64,000 nt of DNA, from the NCBI GenBank assembly GCA_019636755.1, contig JAHBWZ010000009.1, forward strand, positions 1 to 64,000, read 5' to 3'. The position numbers were made by a program, and so were the translations under genes. Below are positions 24,488 to 33,701 of this stretch, piece by piece (position 1 is the first letter of the stretch; every line of letters begins with the position of its first letter). Origin of the DNA: Phycisphaeraceae bacterium. GTDB taxonomy: Bacteria > Planctomycetota > Phycisphaerae > Phycisphaerales > SM1A02. The notes beneath the pieces are model-generated. The model searched no databases. It was not told where the DNA came from and saw nothing but the letters and a program-made list of their open reading frames with translations.

Positions 24488-26245
24488 TCACGGCTCGCAG
24501 TAGCACGAGGACGTCGGCTGGACGTCGGCGCGCCGCCAGGCGCGACGCCGCTCCCCGGCGTATCGCGCGGCATCGGCATTCCGTCCCTGGGCCCGCGCGG
24601 CGTTCTCCAGCCCGAGCATCGCCCACCCGTTGTTGCGGTTGATCTCCAGGTCCTGGCCGTAGACCGCCTCCGCGTCCGCGTACCGGCGCGCGCTCATGAG
24701 CAGGGCACCCAGGGCATGGCGCACGGGCTGCATCCAGCCCGGCGGTTCGTCGTAGGCAAGGTCATCCTCGAGCGCCGCGCCCTCCCGCAGCAGCGCGAAG
24801 GCTTCGTCCACGCGCCCCTCGCGCCAGGCGAGTTCCCCGCCCAGCATGCGGCGCGCCACCGCGATGACGGCGGGTGCGGGGTTGTTGCCGACCATCCATC
24901 CCTCCGGGATGAGCGCCGCTTCCTCCTCGAAGCGTGCCTGCTCCGCCCGCGCCTCGTCGGTGCGGCCGAGCGCGCTGAACGCCACCCCCCGCGCATAGTG
25001 CCGCATGGTGCGGCTGATGCGACGGAACTCCGGCGCCTCGGGCTCGCGCAGGATGTCTTCCCAGCGGCCGAATCGGATCAGCACGTGGTACGTCACCGGG
25101 AGGAACCCGTCGGCGAACTGCGGATACTCCGCCAGGAACGCCGGCGGAATGTCCCGCTCCAGTTCCCGGGCCGCGTTCAGCGCGACGGCGAAACGCCCCT
25201 CCATCATGGCGGACCACGCCAGGAAGTGGATGTTGTGGACGAAGTAAAGGCCGTAGAACTCCGGCGGCGGCGCGACCGCGAAATACGCGCGATCGACGGC
25301 GATGGCGCGCTCGTTCGCATCGGACGCATCCTCCCATCGACCGATGCGCGCATAGATGTGCGCCGGCATGTGCACGAGATGCCCCGAGCCCGGCACGAGC
25401 GAGCCGAGCCGATCGGCCGACGCGATCGCGCGCTCCGGCGCCGGTGAGGCCTCGACGGCGTGGATGTAGAAGTGGTTCGCACCGGGGTGACCGGGGTGAC
25501 TGCCGATCACCTGCTCCAGGACCGCGACGATCTCCGGCGTCCGTCCCTTCGGACGTCCGTCCTTCTCCCAGAGATCCCAGGGCTGCAGGTTCATGAGCGA
25601 CTCCGCGAAAAGCGCGCCGACGTCCGGGTCCTGCGGGAAGCGGCGCCATGTCTCCTCCATGGCCGCGGCATACGCCTCGTCGAGCGGACGGCGATCCTCC
25701 GGGGCCGGCCATGCGTACCGCTGCGCCACCGCGCGGATGAGCATGCGTTCAACGGCGGACGCTCGATCGAGATGTCGGAGCGCCTCCTGTGCCGCCTCGT
25801 ACCCGCGCTGCGACTGGAGTTCCGTCATCTCCGGGTTGTTGATGTGCAGGCCGTTCGCATAGGCGACGCCCCACCAGGCCATCGCACACCGCGGGTCGTG
25901 CCGCGTCGCCTCCCGGAAGGACCGGATCGCTTCGTCATGGTTGAAGCCGTAGAGGAGCTGGATGCCCTGGTCGAACCAGCGCTGCGCCTCCGCGGAATCC
26001 GTGGTGACCGCGCGCGTGTAGGTTCCGAAGCTGGTGAACAGCCGGGGTCCGGGCGGAGCCGACGGTGCGGACCGGCACCCCGCCGCCAGCAGCAGCAGGA
26101 GCAGCGGCGCTGCCACGCCGAGAGGCCCGACGCGACCGGCCCCGCGGACTCGCCAGGCCGTACCCGTCGGCGTGCCCGGAGTCCGAACGATCCACCGATG
26201 GCCGGACCGACCGGACGGACGCTGTCCTTCAACCGTGCTGTTCAT
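24488..26245 (-). CDS. TPR-repeat lipoprotein
   Basis: A 585-residue protein with a long basic N-terminus, a hydrophobic stretch and a lipobox (LLLAAGC, Cys near residue 57), so probably lipid-anchored. It contains several tetratricopeptide repeats: an early one in GFNHDEAIRSFREATRHDPRCAMAWWGVAYA and others from about residue 260 to 540. The same TPR family, with PGHPGANHFYIHAVEAS and MPAHIYARIGRWEDA motifs, is widespread in bacteria without known function. The ATG follows a GGAG at -10. No alternative in-frame start is visible, so the unusually long pre-lipobox region stands. Confidence 0.8.
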   Translation of the reverse strand: MNSTVEGQRPSGRSGHRWIVRTPGTPTGTAWRVRGAGRVGPLGVAAPLLLLLLAAGCRSAPSAPPGPRLFTSFGTYTRAVTTDSAEAQRWFDQGIQLLYGFNHDEAIRSFREATRHDPRCAMAWWGVAYANGLHINNPEMTELQSQRGYEAAQEALRHLDRASAVERMLIRAVAQRYAWPAPEDRRPLDEAYAAAMEETWRRFPQDPDVGALFAESLMNLQPWDLWEKDGRPKGRTPEIVAVLEQVIGSHPGHPGANHFYIHAVEASPAPERAIASADRLGSLVPGSGHLVHMPAHIYARIGRWEDASDANERAIAVDRAYFAVAPPPEFYGLYFVHNIHFLAWSAMMEGRFAVALNAARELERDIPPAFLAEYPQFADGFLPVTYHVLIRFGRWEDILREPEAPEFRRISRTMRHYARGVAFSALGRTDEARAEQARFEEEAALIPEGWMVGNNPAPAVIAVARRMLGGELAWREGRVDEAFALLREGAALEDDLAYDEPPGWMQPVRHALGALLMSARRYADAEAVYGQDLEINRNNGWAMLGLENAARAQGRNADAARYAGERRRAWRRADVQPTSSCYCEP

Positions 26246-26425
26246 CGCGAAACTCCATATCGCGGCGCCCGGCCGGGGCGCCAGTCATGCACATGTCTGT
26301 TCTGGCCGGAGCGATGGCCCGAACACTGGCCCGAGCACTGGACCGACCACATGGTCGCCGTCGACACAAGGCGGTCAGGATACCGCGCACGGCACGGGAC
26401 GGTACACGCCTGCCCGGGCGGCGGC

Positions 26426-27937
26426 TCAGTCGGCCATCGGCGCGGTCCGGAGCCGCTCGATCACCTGCGTGCTGCCGAGGCCCGGCCGATTCGCAAGGAG
26501 ACGCAGGTCCAGCCCCAGTTCCCGCACGACGTCGATCTCCGCGATCTGCTCGCGTTCGTAGTCACCGCCCTTGACGAAGACGTCGGGCCGGATCCGCCGC
26601 AGCAGGTCGTGGACCGTCGGCTCATCGAACGCGAGCAGGTAGTCGACGCACGCGAGTTCACCCAGGATGTCCAGCCGGTCATCAATGGCATAGATGGGCC
26701 GCATCGGTCCCTTGAGCGCCCGGACCGAACTGTCGCCGTTCACGGCGACGACCAGTACGTCGCCCAGCGCTCGAGCCTCCCGCAGGTATCCGACATGGCC
26801 GGCGTGGATGACGTCGAAGCAGCCGTTCGTGAAGACGATGCGATCGCCGCCGGCGCGGTGGGCCGCGAGTTCGACGAGCAGTTCATCCAGCGTGCGTCGC
26901 TTGCCGGAAAGGCCGCGGCAGCGCCGCACGATCTCGCGGTGAACCTGCGCGAACGGGATCGGCTGCGCGCCGAAGATCTCCACTTCCAGGCCCGCGGCCG
27001 CATTGGCGAACTCCACCGACTCGCGCCAGGCGAAGCCGTTCGCCCGGGCAGCCGCCAGTGCGGCCAGGACCATGTCGCCCGCGCCGGTGACGTCATACAC
27101 GCTGCGCGCCACCGTCGGCACGAGCACGGGCGCACCGTCGCGTTCCTGGAGAAGGGCGCCGTGGCGATCGAGTGTCACCACGGCGGCATCGAGCGACAGC
27201 CGATCGATGAGCGCGCGGGCAAGCCCGGAGTCCCGGATCGCATCCGGATCCGACGGCACGGCGCGTCCCGTCGCCCGCTCCGCCTCGCTCCGGTTCGGCG
27301 TGACGGCGGTCGCGCGGGCATACCGGGCGTACTCGTCGATCGCGGCCGGATCCACGAGGCACTCGATCCCGGTCTCCCGGCACCGGGCGATCAGCGCCTG
27401 GAGCAGCGCGGGCGTGCAGACGCCCTTCGCATAGTCCTCGACGCAGAGCACCGCCCCCGGCGCCGCATCCAGCGCGGCCGAGGCCGCGGCCAGGAGCGAC
27501 GCTTCGACCCCGGCGGAGATCGGCCGGCGGGACTCGATGTCGATGCGGAACATCTTCTGAGGATGACGATGCTGTGCGAGGCCGACCAGGCTCCGCTTGA
27601 CGGTGGTCGGCCGACCGGCGTCCACGCGCAGGCCACGGCAGTCGCATCCCTCCGCCTCCAGCTGTTCACGGATCGCGGCGCCGGCCTCGTCATCGCCGAC
27701 CACGCCGACGCAGGAGACGTCACCGCTCAGTGCGCGCAGGCAGCGCGCCACGTTCGCCGCGCCGCCGGGCGTGCGCTCCACCCGCTCCGCGTGCAGGATC
27801 GGGACCGGCGCATCGGGGCTGAGTCGCTCGGCCGCGCCGAAGAGCGTCTCGTCCAGCATGAAGTCACCGACGACGACGGCCGCGAACGGCCGATAGCGGG
27901 CCAGCGCATGCAGAATGGGCGTGTGTGGGACGGTCAT
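26426..27937 (-). CDS. hldE: Bifunctional heptose-7-phosphate kinase / heptose-1-phosphate adenylyltransferase
   Basis: A 503-residue fusion that makes ADP-heptose for the LPS inner core. The N-terminal PfkB-type kinase (about 10-330) shows ERLSPDAPVPI, the TPGGAANVA substrate loop and the DVTGAGDM ATP/anion-hole motif with the catalytic Asp. The C-terminal nucleotidyltransferase (about 350-503) shows FTNGCFDVIHAGHVGYL and VKGGDYER. All key residues are present. It is last in an operon with GT9, maf, a membrane protein and lpxK; a TAGCAT box 50 bases upstream may give it a secondary promoter. Confidence 0.95.
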   Translation of the reverse strand: MTVPHTPILHALARYRPFAAVVVGDFMLDETLFGAAERLSPDAPVPILHAERVERTPGGAANVARCLRALSGDVSCVGVVGDDEAGAAIREQLEAEGCDCRGLRVDAGRPTTVKRSLVGLAQHRHPQKMFRIDIESRRPISAGVEASLLAAASAALDAAPGAVLCVEDYAKGVCTPALLQALIARCRETGIECLVDPAAIDEYARYARATAVTPNRSEAERATGRAVPSDPDAIRDSGLARALIDRLSLDAAVVTLDRHGALLQERDGAPVLVPTVARSVYDVTGAGDMVLAALAAARANGFAWRESVEFANAAAGLEVEIFGAQPIPFAQVHREIVRRCRGLSGKRRTLDELLVELAAHRAGGDRIVFTNGCFDVIHAGHVGYLREARALGDVLVVAVNGDSSVRALKGPMRPIYAIDDRLDILGELACVDYLLAFDEPTVHDLLRRIRPDVFVKGGDYEREQIAEIDVVRELGLDLRLLANRPGLGSTQVIERLRTAPMAD

Positions 27938-27989
27938 GGCGCGTGCTTCCCGGATCCGGCGGGGACCGGGCGAGGGGTGTCGGATGATG

Positions 27990-29009
27990 CTATCGGGTCG
28001 ACTCCGACAGCGCACGGCGGACGCGGTCCAGCAGGGCACCTTCGCCGTCGATGAACTCCAGTTCGAGTCGGGGCACGAGGAACTCGACGCCTCCCGGTCC
28101 GCCTGCCAGGAGCGGGCCCAGCTTCATCCAGTCCTTCTGCGTCGTGAGCACGGCGCGCTGCGGTCCCGCCGCCTCCCGCAGTGTCCGCAGGACCCGCCGG
28201 TCGTACCGCGCGTGATCGCGGACGGGGATGTCCCGGTCGATGATCGCGCCGGCCGCGCGTGCCTGGGCTGTGAACGCCGCGGGATGACCGATGCCCAGGA
28301 GTGTCACCACGTGCCGGCCGCGCAGGGCGTCCAGCGGGGCGGGCACCGCGTCCGGAGCGGTCGCGCCGGCCGGGACGCGGCGCAGACCGGTCCACGCGTG
28401 CCGCGTCCACGCGATCGGTCCGGCGCCATGCAGGCCATGGATGCGCGCGGCGAGCGCCGGATCCACGCGCTCGGCGCGGGTCACGATGACCGCGTCCGCC
28501 CTCGACAGCGCGGTCGGCGGCTCCCGGAGCCAGCCGGCCGGCAGCGGCCGATCGTCGAGCCCGGGGCGCCCCGCGTCGATCAGGACCAGGTCGAGGTCGC
28601 GCGCCAGCCGCCGGTGCTGGAAGCCGTCATCGAGGATGCAGCAGTCCGGGCCGTCATCGACCGCCAGGGAGCGCTCGATCGCCGCCAGTCGATCCGCGCC
28701 GGTGACCACGGGAACCCCGGGCAGCAGCCAGCGATGCTCGTTCGCCTCGTCGGAGCCGTGGCGCCTGTGCGCGCGGTACCCGCGCAGCGCGATCATCGGA
28801 TGCCGGTGGTCGCGGCACAGTGCCTCGGCCAGCCACCGCACGAACGGGCTCTTGCCGACACCGCCCGCCGTGATGTTCCCGACGGAGATCACCGGCAGCG
28901 GCGCCCGCCGCGGGCGCATCCGGCCGATCCTCCAGGCGGCCACGCGCCCGTACACGATCGCGGCCGGACAGGTCAGCGGCGCCATCCAGCCGGGCAGCGG
29001 TCCGCTCAT
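27990..29009 (-). CDS. lpxK: Tetraacyldisaccharide 4'-kinase (lipid A)
   Basis: A 339-residue inner-membrane-associated kinase phosphorylating the 4' position of the lipid A precursor. The P-loop ISVGNITAGGVGKSPFVRWLA, ALRGYRAH and CCILDDGFQHRRLARDLDLVLID (catalytic Asp region) match the family, as does the late TTQKDWMKL block. The ATG overlaps the stop of the upstream membrane protein gene (ATGA). Its presence shows that this planctomycete makes lipid A. Confidence 0.95.
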   Translation of the reverse strand: MSGPLPGWMAPLTCPAAIVYGRVAAWRIGRMRPRRAPLPVISVGNITAGGVGKSPFVRWLAEALCRDHRHPMIALRGYRAHRRHGSDEANEHRWLLPGVPVVTGADRLAAIERSLAVDDGPDCCILDDGFQHRRLARDLDLVLIDAGRPGLDDRPLPAGWLREPPTALSRADAVIVTRAERVDPALAARIHGLHGAGPIAWTRHAWTGLRRVPAGATAPDAVPAPLDALRGRHVVTLLGIGHPAAFTAQARAAGAIIDRDIPVRDHARYDRRVLRTLREAAGPQRAVLTTQKDWMKLGPLLAGGPGGVEFLVPRLELEFIDGEGALLDRVRRALSESTR

Positions 29010-29503
29010 CGCGCGCGCCCGCCATCCCGGTGCGCCCCGCCCCGGTCGCGCGGCGCGCGGTCCGCCGGCGCCGGACCGGTCATGGACGCACGTCCGGATG
29101 CACCGGAGGACGCGGGGGGCCGTCCGCCGAGCGCGCCCGCCCGCGCCGCGTCGAGCGCCCGGCCGTGCAGCCGCACCGTCACCGAGGCGTCCAGCAGCGC
29201 GCCGCCGACCGCGACCAGCAGGAACAGCATCGCGGCAAGCCAGGTGACGACGTACAGCCCCGGATGCCGCGCCGGGTCGACGATGCTCAGGCCGGCCACG
29301 ACGAGGACCGCCGTCCCGTCCAGCGTAAGCAGCGCGAAGCGCCGGATCGATCGCTGCGTCCGTGGATACGCCGCGTTCCGCAGCGATCTGAGATACCACG
29401 CCGACAGCGCGACGAAGACCGCGAGGACCGGCACCGTGACGGCCGCATGAACATGGACGGCAGCGAGGAGCATGGGGTCGGGGCCGCCGGAAGACGCGAT
29501 CAT
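29006..29503 (-). CDS. Small integral membrane protein
   Basis: A 165-residue protein with three or four hydrophobic helices (residues about 12-33, 50-66, 78-98) and a basic, low-complexity C-terminal tail of 50 residues. I do not recognise it. It is wedged between maf and lpxK with ATGA overlaps on both sides, so it belongs to the lipid A/heptose operon and may act at the inner membrane. The ATG at 29503 overlaps the maf stop; a second ATG ten codons later is possible. Confidence 0.7.
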   Translation of the reverse strand: MIASSGGPDPMLLAAVHVHAAVTVPVLAVFVALSAWYLRSLRNAAYPRTQRSIRRFALLTLDGTAVLVVAGLSIVDPARHPGLYVVTWLAAMLFLLVAVGGALLDASVTVRLHGRALDAARAGALGGRPPASSGASGRASMTGPAPADRAPRDRGGAHRDGGRAR

Positions 29504-30117
29504 AGTGTGCCCGCCGGACCACACCGTCCGCCCGTGTATCCGCGCGCCCGCAGCAGCGGGACCAGTCGCCGCATCGGGAGGCCCATGACGGTCGCCGGAT
29601 CTCCCTCGCACGTCACGGGCCAGCCTGCCGCCGCCACCTCCGCGAGGTTGTATCCGCCCGCCTTGCCCTGCCATGCGCCGGAGGCCGCGTACGCCGCGAT
29701 GACCGCATCGGTGAGCGCCCCGACGTGTACGCGCGCGCGGTCGTGGAAGAGCAGCCGGGTGTCCGATCCCGGTTCCAGCAGGCAGACGCCGGTGAGCGTC
29801 TCGTGCGCGGCATCGCGCATCGCCCGCAGCATGCGCGCGGCGTCCGCCGGGTCGCGCGGCTGACCGAACGGCGCACCGTTCACGACGCAGAGCGTATCGG
29901 CCGCGAGAATCACGCCCCGGCCGCCCTCCCGGGACAGCACGTCGCCGGCCCATCGCGCCTTGAGCCACGCGAGCGCCTCCACCCACGCGGCCGGCGTGAC
30001 GTCTCCGCGGACGAGTCCCGCGTCGTCGATGCCGCCGCCCAGCACCACCGGGTCGAATCCGGCCTCGCGCAGCAGGCGGTGCCGACGCGGTGACCGGCTG
30101 GCGAGCCAGAGCGTCAT
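29500..30117 (-). CDS. maf: Maf-family nucleoside triphosphate pyrophosphatase
   Basis: A 205-residue house-cleaning pyrophosphatase that hydrolyses non-canonical NTPs. The N-terminal LASRSPRRHRLL is the family signature; ILAADTLCVVNG holds the catalytic Asp region, followed by GQPRDPADAARML and the GKAGGYNLAE segment with the substrate-specificity loop. It overlaps its neighbours by ATGA on both sides. Finding Maf inside an LPS operon is more likely co-regulation than shared function. Confidence 0.9.
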   Translation of the reverse strand: MTLWLASRSPRRHRLLREAGFDPVVLGGGIDDAGLVRGDVTPAAWVEALAWLKARWAGDVLSREGGRGVILAADTLCVVNGAPFGQPRDPADAARMLRAMRDAAHETLTGVCLLEPGSDTRLLFHDRARVHVGALTDAVIAAYAASGAWQGKAGGYNLAEVAAAGWPVTCEGDPATVMGLPMRRLVPLLRARGYTGGRCGPAGTL

Positions 30118-31172
30118 ACGGGATGTCTCGCCGCATCGCCGTGGGCCGCGAGCTGCTCGACAGCCGCACTCATCACCGCGGCAACGCCGATGCGCTGCAT
30201 CAGCCGATCGTCCATCGCCGCCGCGCGGTAGGAGACGCCATGGCTTCCGCCGAGCACCCGGCTCCGCGTTCCCAGGGGCCCGACGCGCCGCGGATCGGTC
30301 GGACCGTAGAGTGCCACGGATGGGCGATCGAAGCCGACGGCGATGTGCAGCGCGGCCGAGTCGTTCGCGATGACGAGCGATGCGGATGAAATCACTGCCA
30401 TGAGTCCGCCGACGGCCGTCCGGCCGACGAGGTCCACGACGCCCGGCGCTTCCAGCAGCGGCGCCAGTCGAGCGCGCTCACCATGCGTACCGACGACGAC
30501 GCACGTCGCGCCGGTGCTCGCGCGGAGTGCAGGGACCACCTCCACCCACCGCTCCAGCGGCCACTCCTTCGAGCGCCATCGCGCCGTCGGCGCGAGGACG
30601 ACCAGGCGCCCGGCGGCGTCCAGTCCGCGCCGCCGGCGTTCCTCGTCCCACCAGGTCGCACCGTGTGCCGGAACATAGAGCCGCAGGTCGCGGACGACCG
30701 GGATGCCTTCGCACGCAAGCAGCTCCAGCATCTGGTCCACCGTGTGCACCTGCGGCGGACCGGCGTGGCGGATCGAGTACCAGAGCCACGCGCCCTCGCG
30801 GGCGCTGCGCCAGCCCACGCGGTGCCTGGAACCCGTGCACCGCGCCAGCAGCCCGCTCCGCGCCAGGCCCTGCAGGTCGTAGACGGCGTCGTAGCGCGGT
30901 CGCCTCAGGGCATGGACAAGCGCCGCGCCGGCACGCCAGGCGGACGGTGTCAGCGGCCATCGCCGGAGCCGTTCCCTCGGAAACGGGATCACGCCGTCGA
31001 CCGCGGGATGGGCGATGACGGCGTCCTCGAAGCCTTCCTGGACGAGCCAGTCGATGTGCGCCCCGGGAAACGCCCGCCGAAGGCTGACCGCCGCCGGAAC
31101 AGTCCGGCAGACATCGCCCAGTGCACTGGGCCGGATCAGGAGGACACGAGCTGGCGCAGCGGGCACGGGCAC
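30114..31172 (-). CDS. Glycosyltransferase family 9 (LPS heptosyltransferase-like)
   Basis: A 352-residue GT9 enzyme, probably transferring heptose from ADP-heptose (supplied by HldE of the same operon) to the LPS core. The N-terminal VLLIRPSALGDVCRTVPA and the C-terminal donor-site region (APTARWRSKEWP, LVIANDSAALHIA, VALYGPTDPRRVGPLG) are characteristic. I choose GTG 31172 because a TACCAT box lies 9 bases upstream and the family motif then begins at residue 10; an upstream TTG would put the box inside the gene. It is the first gene of the five-gene operon. Confidence 0.88.
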   Translation of the reverse strand: MPVPAAPARVLLIRPSALGDVCRTVPAAVSLRRAFPGAHIDWLVQEGFEDAVIAHPAVDGVIPFPRERLRRWPLTPSAWRAGAALVHALRRPRYDAVYDLQGLARSGLLARCTGSRHRVGWRSAREGAWLWYSIRHAGPPQVHTVDQMLELLACEGIPVVRDLRLYVPAHGATWWDEERRRRGLDAAGRLVVLAPTARWRSKEWPLERWVEVVPALRASTGATCVVVGTHGERARLAPLLEAPGVVDLVGRTAVGGLMAVISSASLVIANDSAALHIAVGFDRPSVALYGPTDPRRVGPLGTRSRVLGGSHGVSYRAAAMDDRLMQRIGVAAVMSAAVEQLAAHGDAARHPV

Positions 31173-31181
31173 GCGGGCGGG

Positions 31182-31187
31182 ATGGTA
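31182..31187 (-). promoter_or_regulatory. Leaderless-type -10 box of the lipid A/heptose operon
   Basis: TACCAT on the minus strand, 9 bases before the GTG start of the GT9 gene; same hexamer and spacing as at rarA, hslU and aroC. Confidence 0.5.
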
Positions 31188-31316
31188 TCGATGCCGCGGC
31201 AACCGCGAACGTCACTCGCCCGTAGGGAACCGGTACCGGCATGGGCATGCCGCGTCCGGAGCTATCGGACGCATCGCGCGATCGAAATCGGTTGCATGAC
31301 GGAGGTCGATTGCCGG

Positions 31317-31346
31317 TTGACAGTGCCCCGGCCGAGCGAGGATATT
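31317..31346 (+). promoter_or_regulatory. Consensus promoter of the Ser/Thr kinase gene
   Basis: TTGACA (31317-31322), an 18-base spacer and GATATT (31341-31346), only 10 bases before the GTG start. Transcription would begin about 4 bases before the coding sequence. This is the one near-consensus -35/-10 pair among the leaderless-type starts. Confidence 0.7.
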
Positions 31347-31356
31347 CGAGTCACCG

Positions 31357-32874
31357 GTGAACGGACCGAAACGACCCACTCCCGAAGAGACGCCACGGCC
31401 TGAACAGGTCGAAGGTCACGTCCTTCGACTCGCCGACACGAGTGACGGGTCCACGGAATCGATCGACAGCCTGTCCGGTGACTCGGCGTCGACGGGCGCG
31501 CCCTCGGACGCACGGTCGCAGTCCCGATCATCGCCGACACCGTCGGCCGGCGCCGGTGACCGCGACCGGCCGGGGCGTGCGGCGGGTGTCGGCGCCGCAC
31601 CGGCCGGACTCCCCGACACCGACACCAGCGCCGGCTCGTCGGGCGGATTCGAGACGATGCTCGGCACCATCGTCGTCGCCTCCGGGCTCTGCACCACCGA
31701 TGAGGTCGACGCGTGCCGGAGCGAAGCCGAGGGGTCCGCCCGCACGGACGAGCCGCAGACGCTGACCGATGTCCTGCTCTCGCGGGACTACGTCACGCGG
31801 CATCAGCTCAATCGGCTCCGGCAGGAGTTCGAGGCGAAACGCTCGAGCCAGCGCATCCCAGGCTTCCAGATCATCTCCCGCCTCGGCGCCGGCGCGATGG
31901 CTACGGTCTTCCTTGCAAAGCAGCTGAGCCTCGATCGCCATGTCGCCATCAAGGTGCTCCCCAAGAAGTTCTCGGGCAACGAGAAGTTCATCGAGCGTTT
32001 CTACAAGGAGGGACGCGCCGCGGCGCAGCTCAACCATCCGAACATCGTCGCGGCATACGACGTCGGATCGGCCGGTGAACATCACTACTTCGTGATGGAG
32101 TACGTGGACGGGTCGACCGTCTTCGACCAGATCATGAAGGCGAAGCGATTCCGGGAGGCGGAAGCGATCTCGATCGTCCTCCAGGTCGCCAAGGCCCTGG
32201 AGCACGCGCACGATCGCGGCTTCATCCACCGCGACATCAAGCCCAAGAACATCATGATCACGCGGGACGGCCGCGTGAAACTGGCGGACCTCGGGCTGGC
32301 CCGCGCCCTGAGCGACCGGGAGGCGGCGAAGGCCGAAGCCGGTCGAGCCTACGGAACGCCGTATTACATCAGCCCGGAGCAGATCCGCGGCGAACTGGTG
32401 ATCGGCCCGCAGGCCGACATCTACGGACTCGGCGCGACCTTCTATCACATGGTCACGGGCCGCGTTCCGTTCGAGGGCAGGAACCCGTCGGCGGTGATGC
32501 ACAAGCATCTCAAAAGCCCGCTGGAGCCTCCGGATCATGTGAACCCGGAACTGAGCGCGGGCTGCGCCCAGGTCATCGAGATGATGATGGCCAAGAGCGT
32601 GCCGGACCGGTACCAGAACGTCCGCGACCTGATCGAGGACCTGGACCTGGTCAGGCAGGGGCGGCCACCGCACTTCGCGCATCGCGCCTTCGACCACGAC
32701 TCGGTTTCGAAGACCCTCACCGACCTGGCGACCTCGGCCCCCAGCGCCCCGGCGCCCCGGCTCATGCCCGCCCGGACCTCGCCGCTGGGCGATCCGAAGG
32801 TGCTGATCGGCGCCGTCGCCCTCGCGGTGAGCCTCGTCGTCAACATCATCCTGCTCGCCGTGCTCCTGAGCTGA
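31357..32874 (+). CDS. Membrane-anchored Ser/Thr protein kinase
   Basis: A 505-residue Hanks-type kinase. Residues 1-95 are disordered (Ser/Asp/Pro-rich). Residues 100-165 form a small domain (TIVVASGLCTTDEVDACR...LTDVLLSRDYVTRHQLNRL) similar to those at the N-terminus of type II secretion ATPases. The kinase domain (about 169-435) has a G-loop whose third glycine is alanine (LGAGAMATVFLAK), the lysine in AIKVLPK, HRDIKPKN, DLGLA in place of DFG, and an SPEQ activation-segment end. One C-terminal TM helix (about 480-504) follows a short linker, so unlike many PASTA kinases there is no extracellular sensor. Starts at GTG with a consensus promoter 10 bases away. Confidence 0.9.
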   Translation: MNGPKRPTPEETPRPEQVEGHVLRLADTSDGSTESIDSLSGDSASTGAPSDARSQSRSSPTPSAGAGDRDRPGRAAGVGAAPAGLPDTDTSAGSSGGFETMLGTIVVASGLCTTDEVDACRSEAEGSARTDEPQTLTDVLLSRDYVTRHQLNRLRQEFEAKRSSQRIPGFQIISRLGAGAMATVFLAKQLSLDRHVAIKVLPKKFSGNEKFIERFYKEGRAAAQLNHPNIVAAYDVGSAGEHHYFVMEYVDGSTVFDQIMKAKRFREAEAISIVLQVAKALEHAHDRGFIHRDIKPKNIMITRDGRVKLADLGLARALSDREAAKAEAGRAYGTPYYISPEQIRGELVIGPQADIYGLGATFYHMVTGRVPFEGRNPSAVMHKHLKSPLEPPDHVNPELSAGCAQVIEMMMAKSVPDRYQNVRDLIEDLDLVRQGRPPHFAHRAFDHDSVSKTLTDLATSAPSAPAPRLMPARTSPLGDPKVLIGAVALAVSLVVNIILLAVLLS

Positions 32875-32943
32875 CGGCCGCGCGCCGGCCCCACGGGCGG
32901 GAATCGCGGGATGCCGGGCGGCTCTGCCCCGCACCCCGACTGG

Positions 32944-32949
32944 TAGCAT
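32944..32949 (+). promoter_or_regulatory. Leaderless-type -10 box of fsa
   Basis: TAGCAT, 6 bases before the ATG of fsa. No Shine-Dalgarno or clear -35. Confidence 0.45.
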
Positions 32950-32955
32950 GACGGC

Positions 32956-33624
32956 ATGCAGCTTTACATCGATACCGCGAATCTCGCGGAGATCCGTCGC
33001 GCCGCCGAGATGGGAGTCCTCGATGGCGTCACCACCAACCCGAGCCTCATGGCGCGGGAGAACGCCGACTTCCACGACCACATCCGCGAGATCTGCCGGA
33101 TCGTCCCGGGGCCGGTCAGCGCCGAGGTCGTCGCAACGGAGTCGGACGCGATGCTGGCGGAGGCGGAGGACCTGGTCCGCCTGGCGCCGAACGTCGTCAT
33201 CAAGCTCCCCTGCACCGTCGACGGGATCCGGGCGTGCCGCGCCCTGAGCGACCGGGGCGTCCGCGTGAACATGACGCTCTGCTTCCAGCCGCTCCAGGCG
33301 CTGCTCGCCGCCAAGGCCGGTGCATTCCTGATCAGCCCCTTCATCGGCCGGCTCGATGATGTCGGCGAGGACGGGATGCAGCTCATCCAGCAGATCCGGC
33401 AGATCTACGACAACTACGGGCTGGAGACGAAGATCCTCGCCGCGTCGATCCGCCACCCCCAGCACCTCGTCCAGGCCGCCCTGATCGGCGCCGACGTCGC
33501 GACGGTGCCGTTCGGCGTGATCGCGCAGATGATGAAGCATCCCCTCACCGATCTCGGGCTGGAACGGTTCCTCGCCGACTGGGCCAAGGCCCGCCCGCGG
33601 AGCGCCGCGACGGCGGCCACGTGA
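32956..33624 (+). CDS. fsa: Transaldolase-like fructose-6-phosphate aldolase
   Basis: A 222-residue TIM-barrel aldolase of the short transaldolase/FSA (TalC/MipB) family. The N-terminal [24 protein letters not shown], the Schiff-base lysine in [16 protein letters not shown] and the SPFIGRLDD loop are all present. It could act as transaldolase in the pentose phosphate pathway or as fructose-6-phosphate aldolase; the family cannot be split by eye. It lies 81 bases after the kinase gene with its own TAGCAT box. Confidence 0.92.
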   Translation: MQLYIDTANLAEIRRAAEMGVLDGVTTNPSLMARENADFHDHIREICRIVPGPVSAEVVATESDAMLAEAEDLVRLAPNVVIKLPCTVDGIRACRALSDRGVRVNMTLCFQPLQALLAAKAGAFLISPFIGRLDDVGEDGMQLIQQIRQIYDNYGLETKILAASIRHPQHLVQAALIGADVATVPFGVIAQMMKHPLTDLGLERFLADWAKARPRSAATAAT

Positions 33625-33667
33625 ACGGCCGGACGCCGGGAACCGGACACGGAATGTTCACGTAGAC

Positions 33668-33695
33668 TTGACAGTGCAGGGGCCTGTGGTACCCT
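33668..33695 (+). promoter_or_regulatory. Promoter of the first pseudopilin unit
   Basis: TTGACA (33668-33673), 16-base spacer, TACCCT (33690-33695). It lies about 630 bases before the pseudopilin ATG, and no credible gene occurs between. The geometry is the same as the promoter of the second pseudopilin unit at 35995. Confidence 0.6.
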
Positions 33696-33701
33696 GCCGG
33701 A

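Noticed and set aside
25460-28054. 864-codon plus-strand frame opposite the TPR and hldE genes.
   Set aside because: Antisense shadow of two well-supported minus-strand genes; composition (Arg/Asp/Val/Glu) is typical of such shadows.
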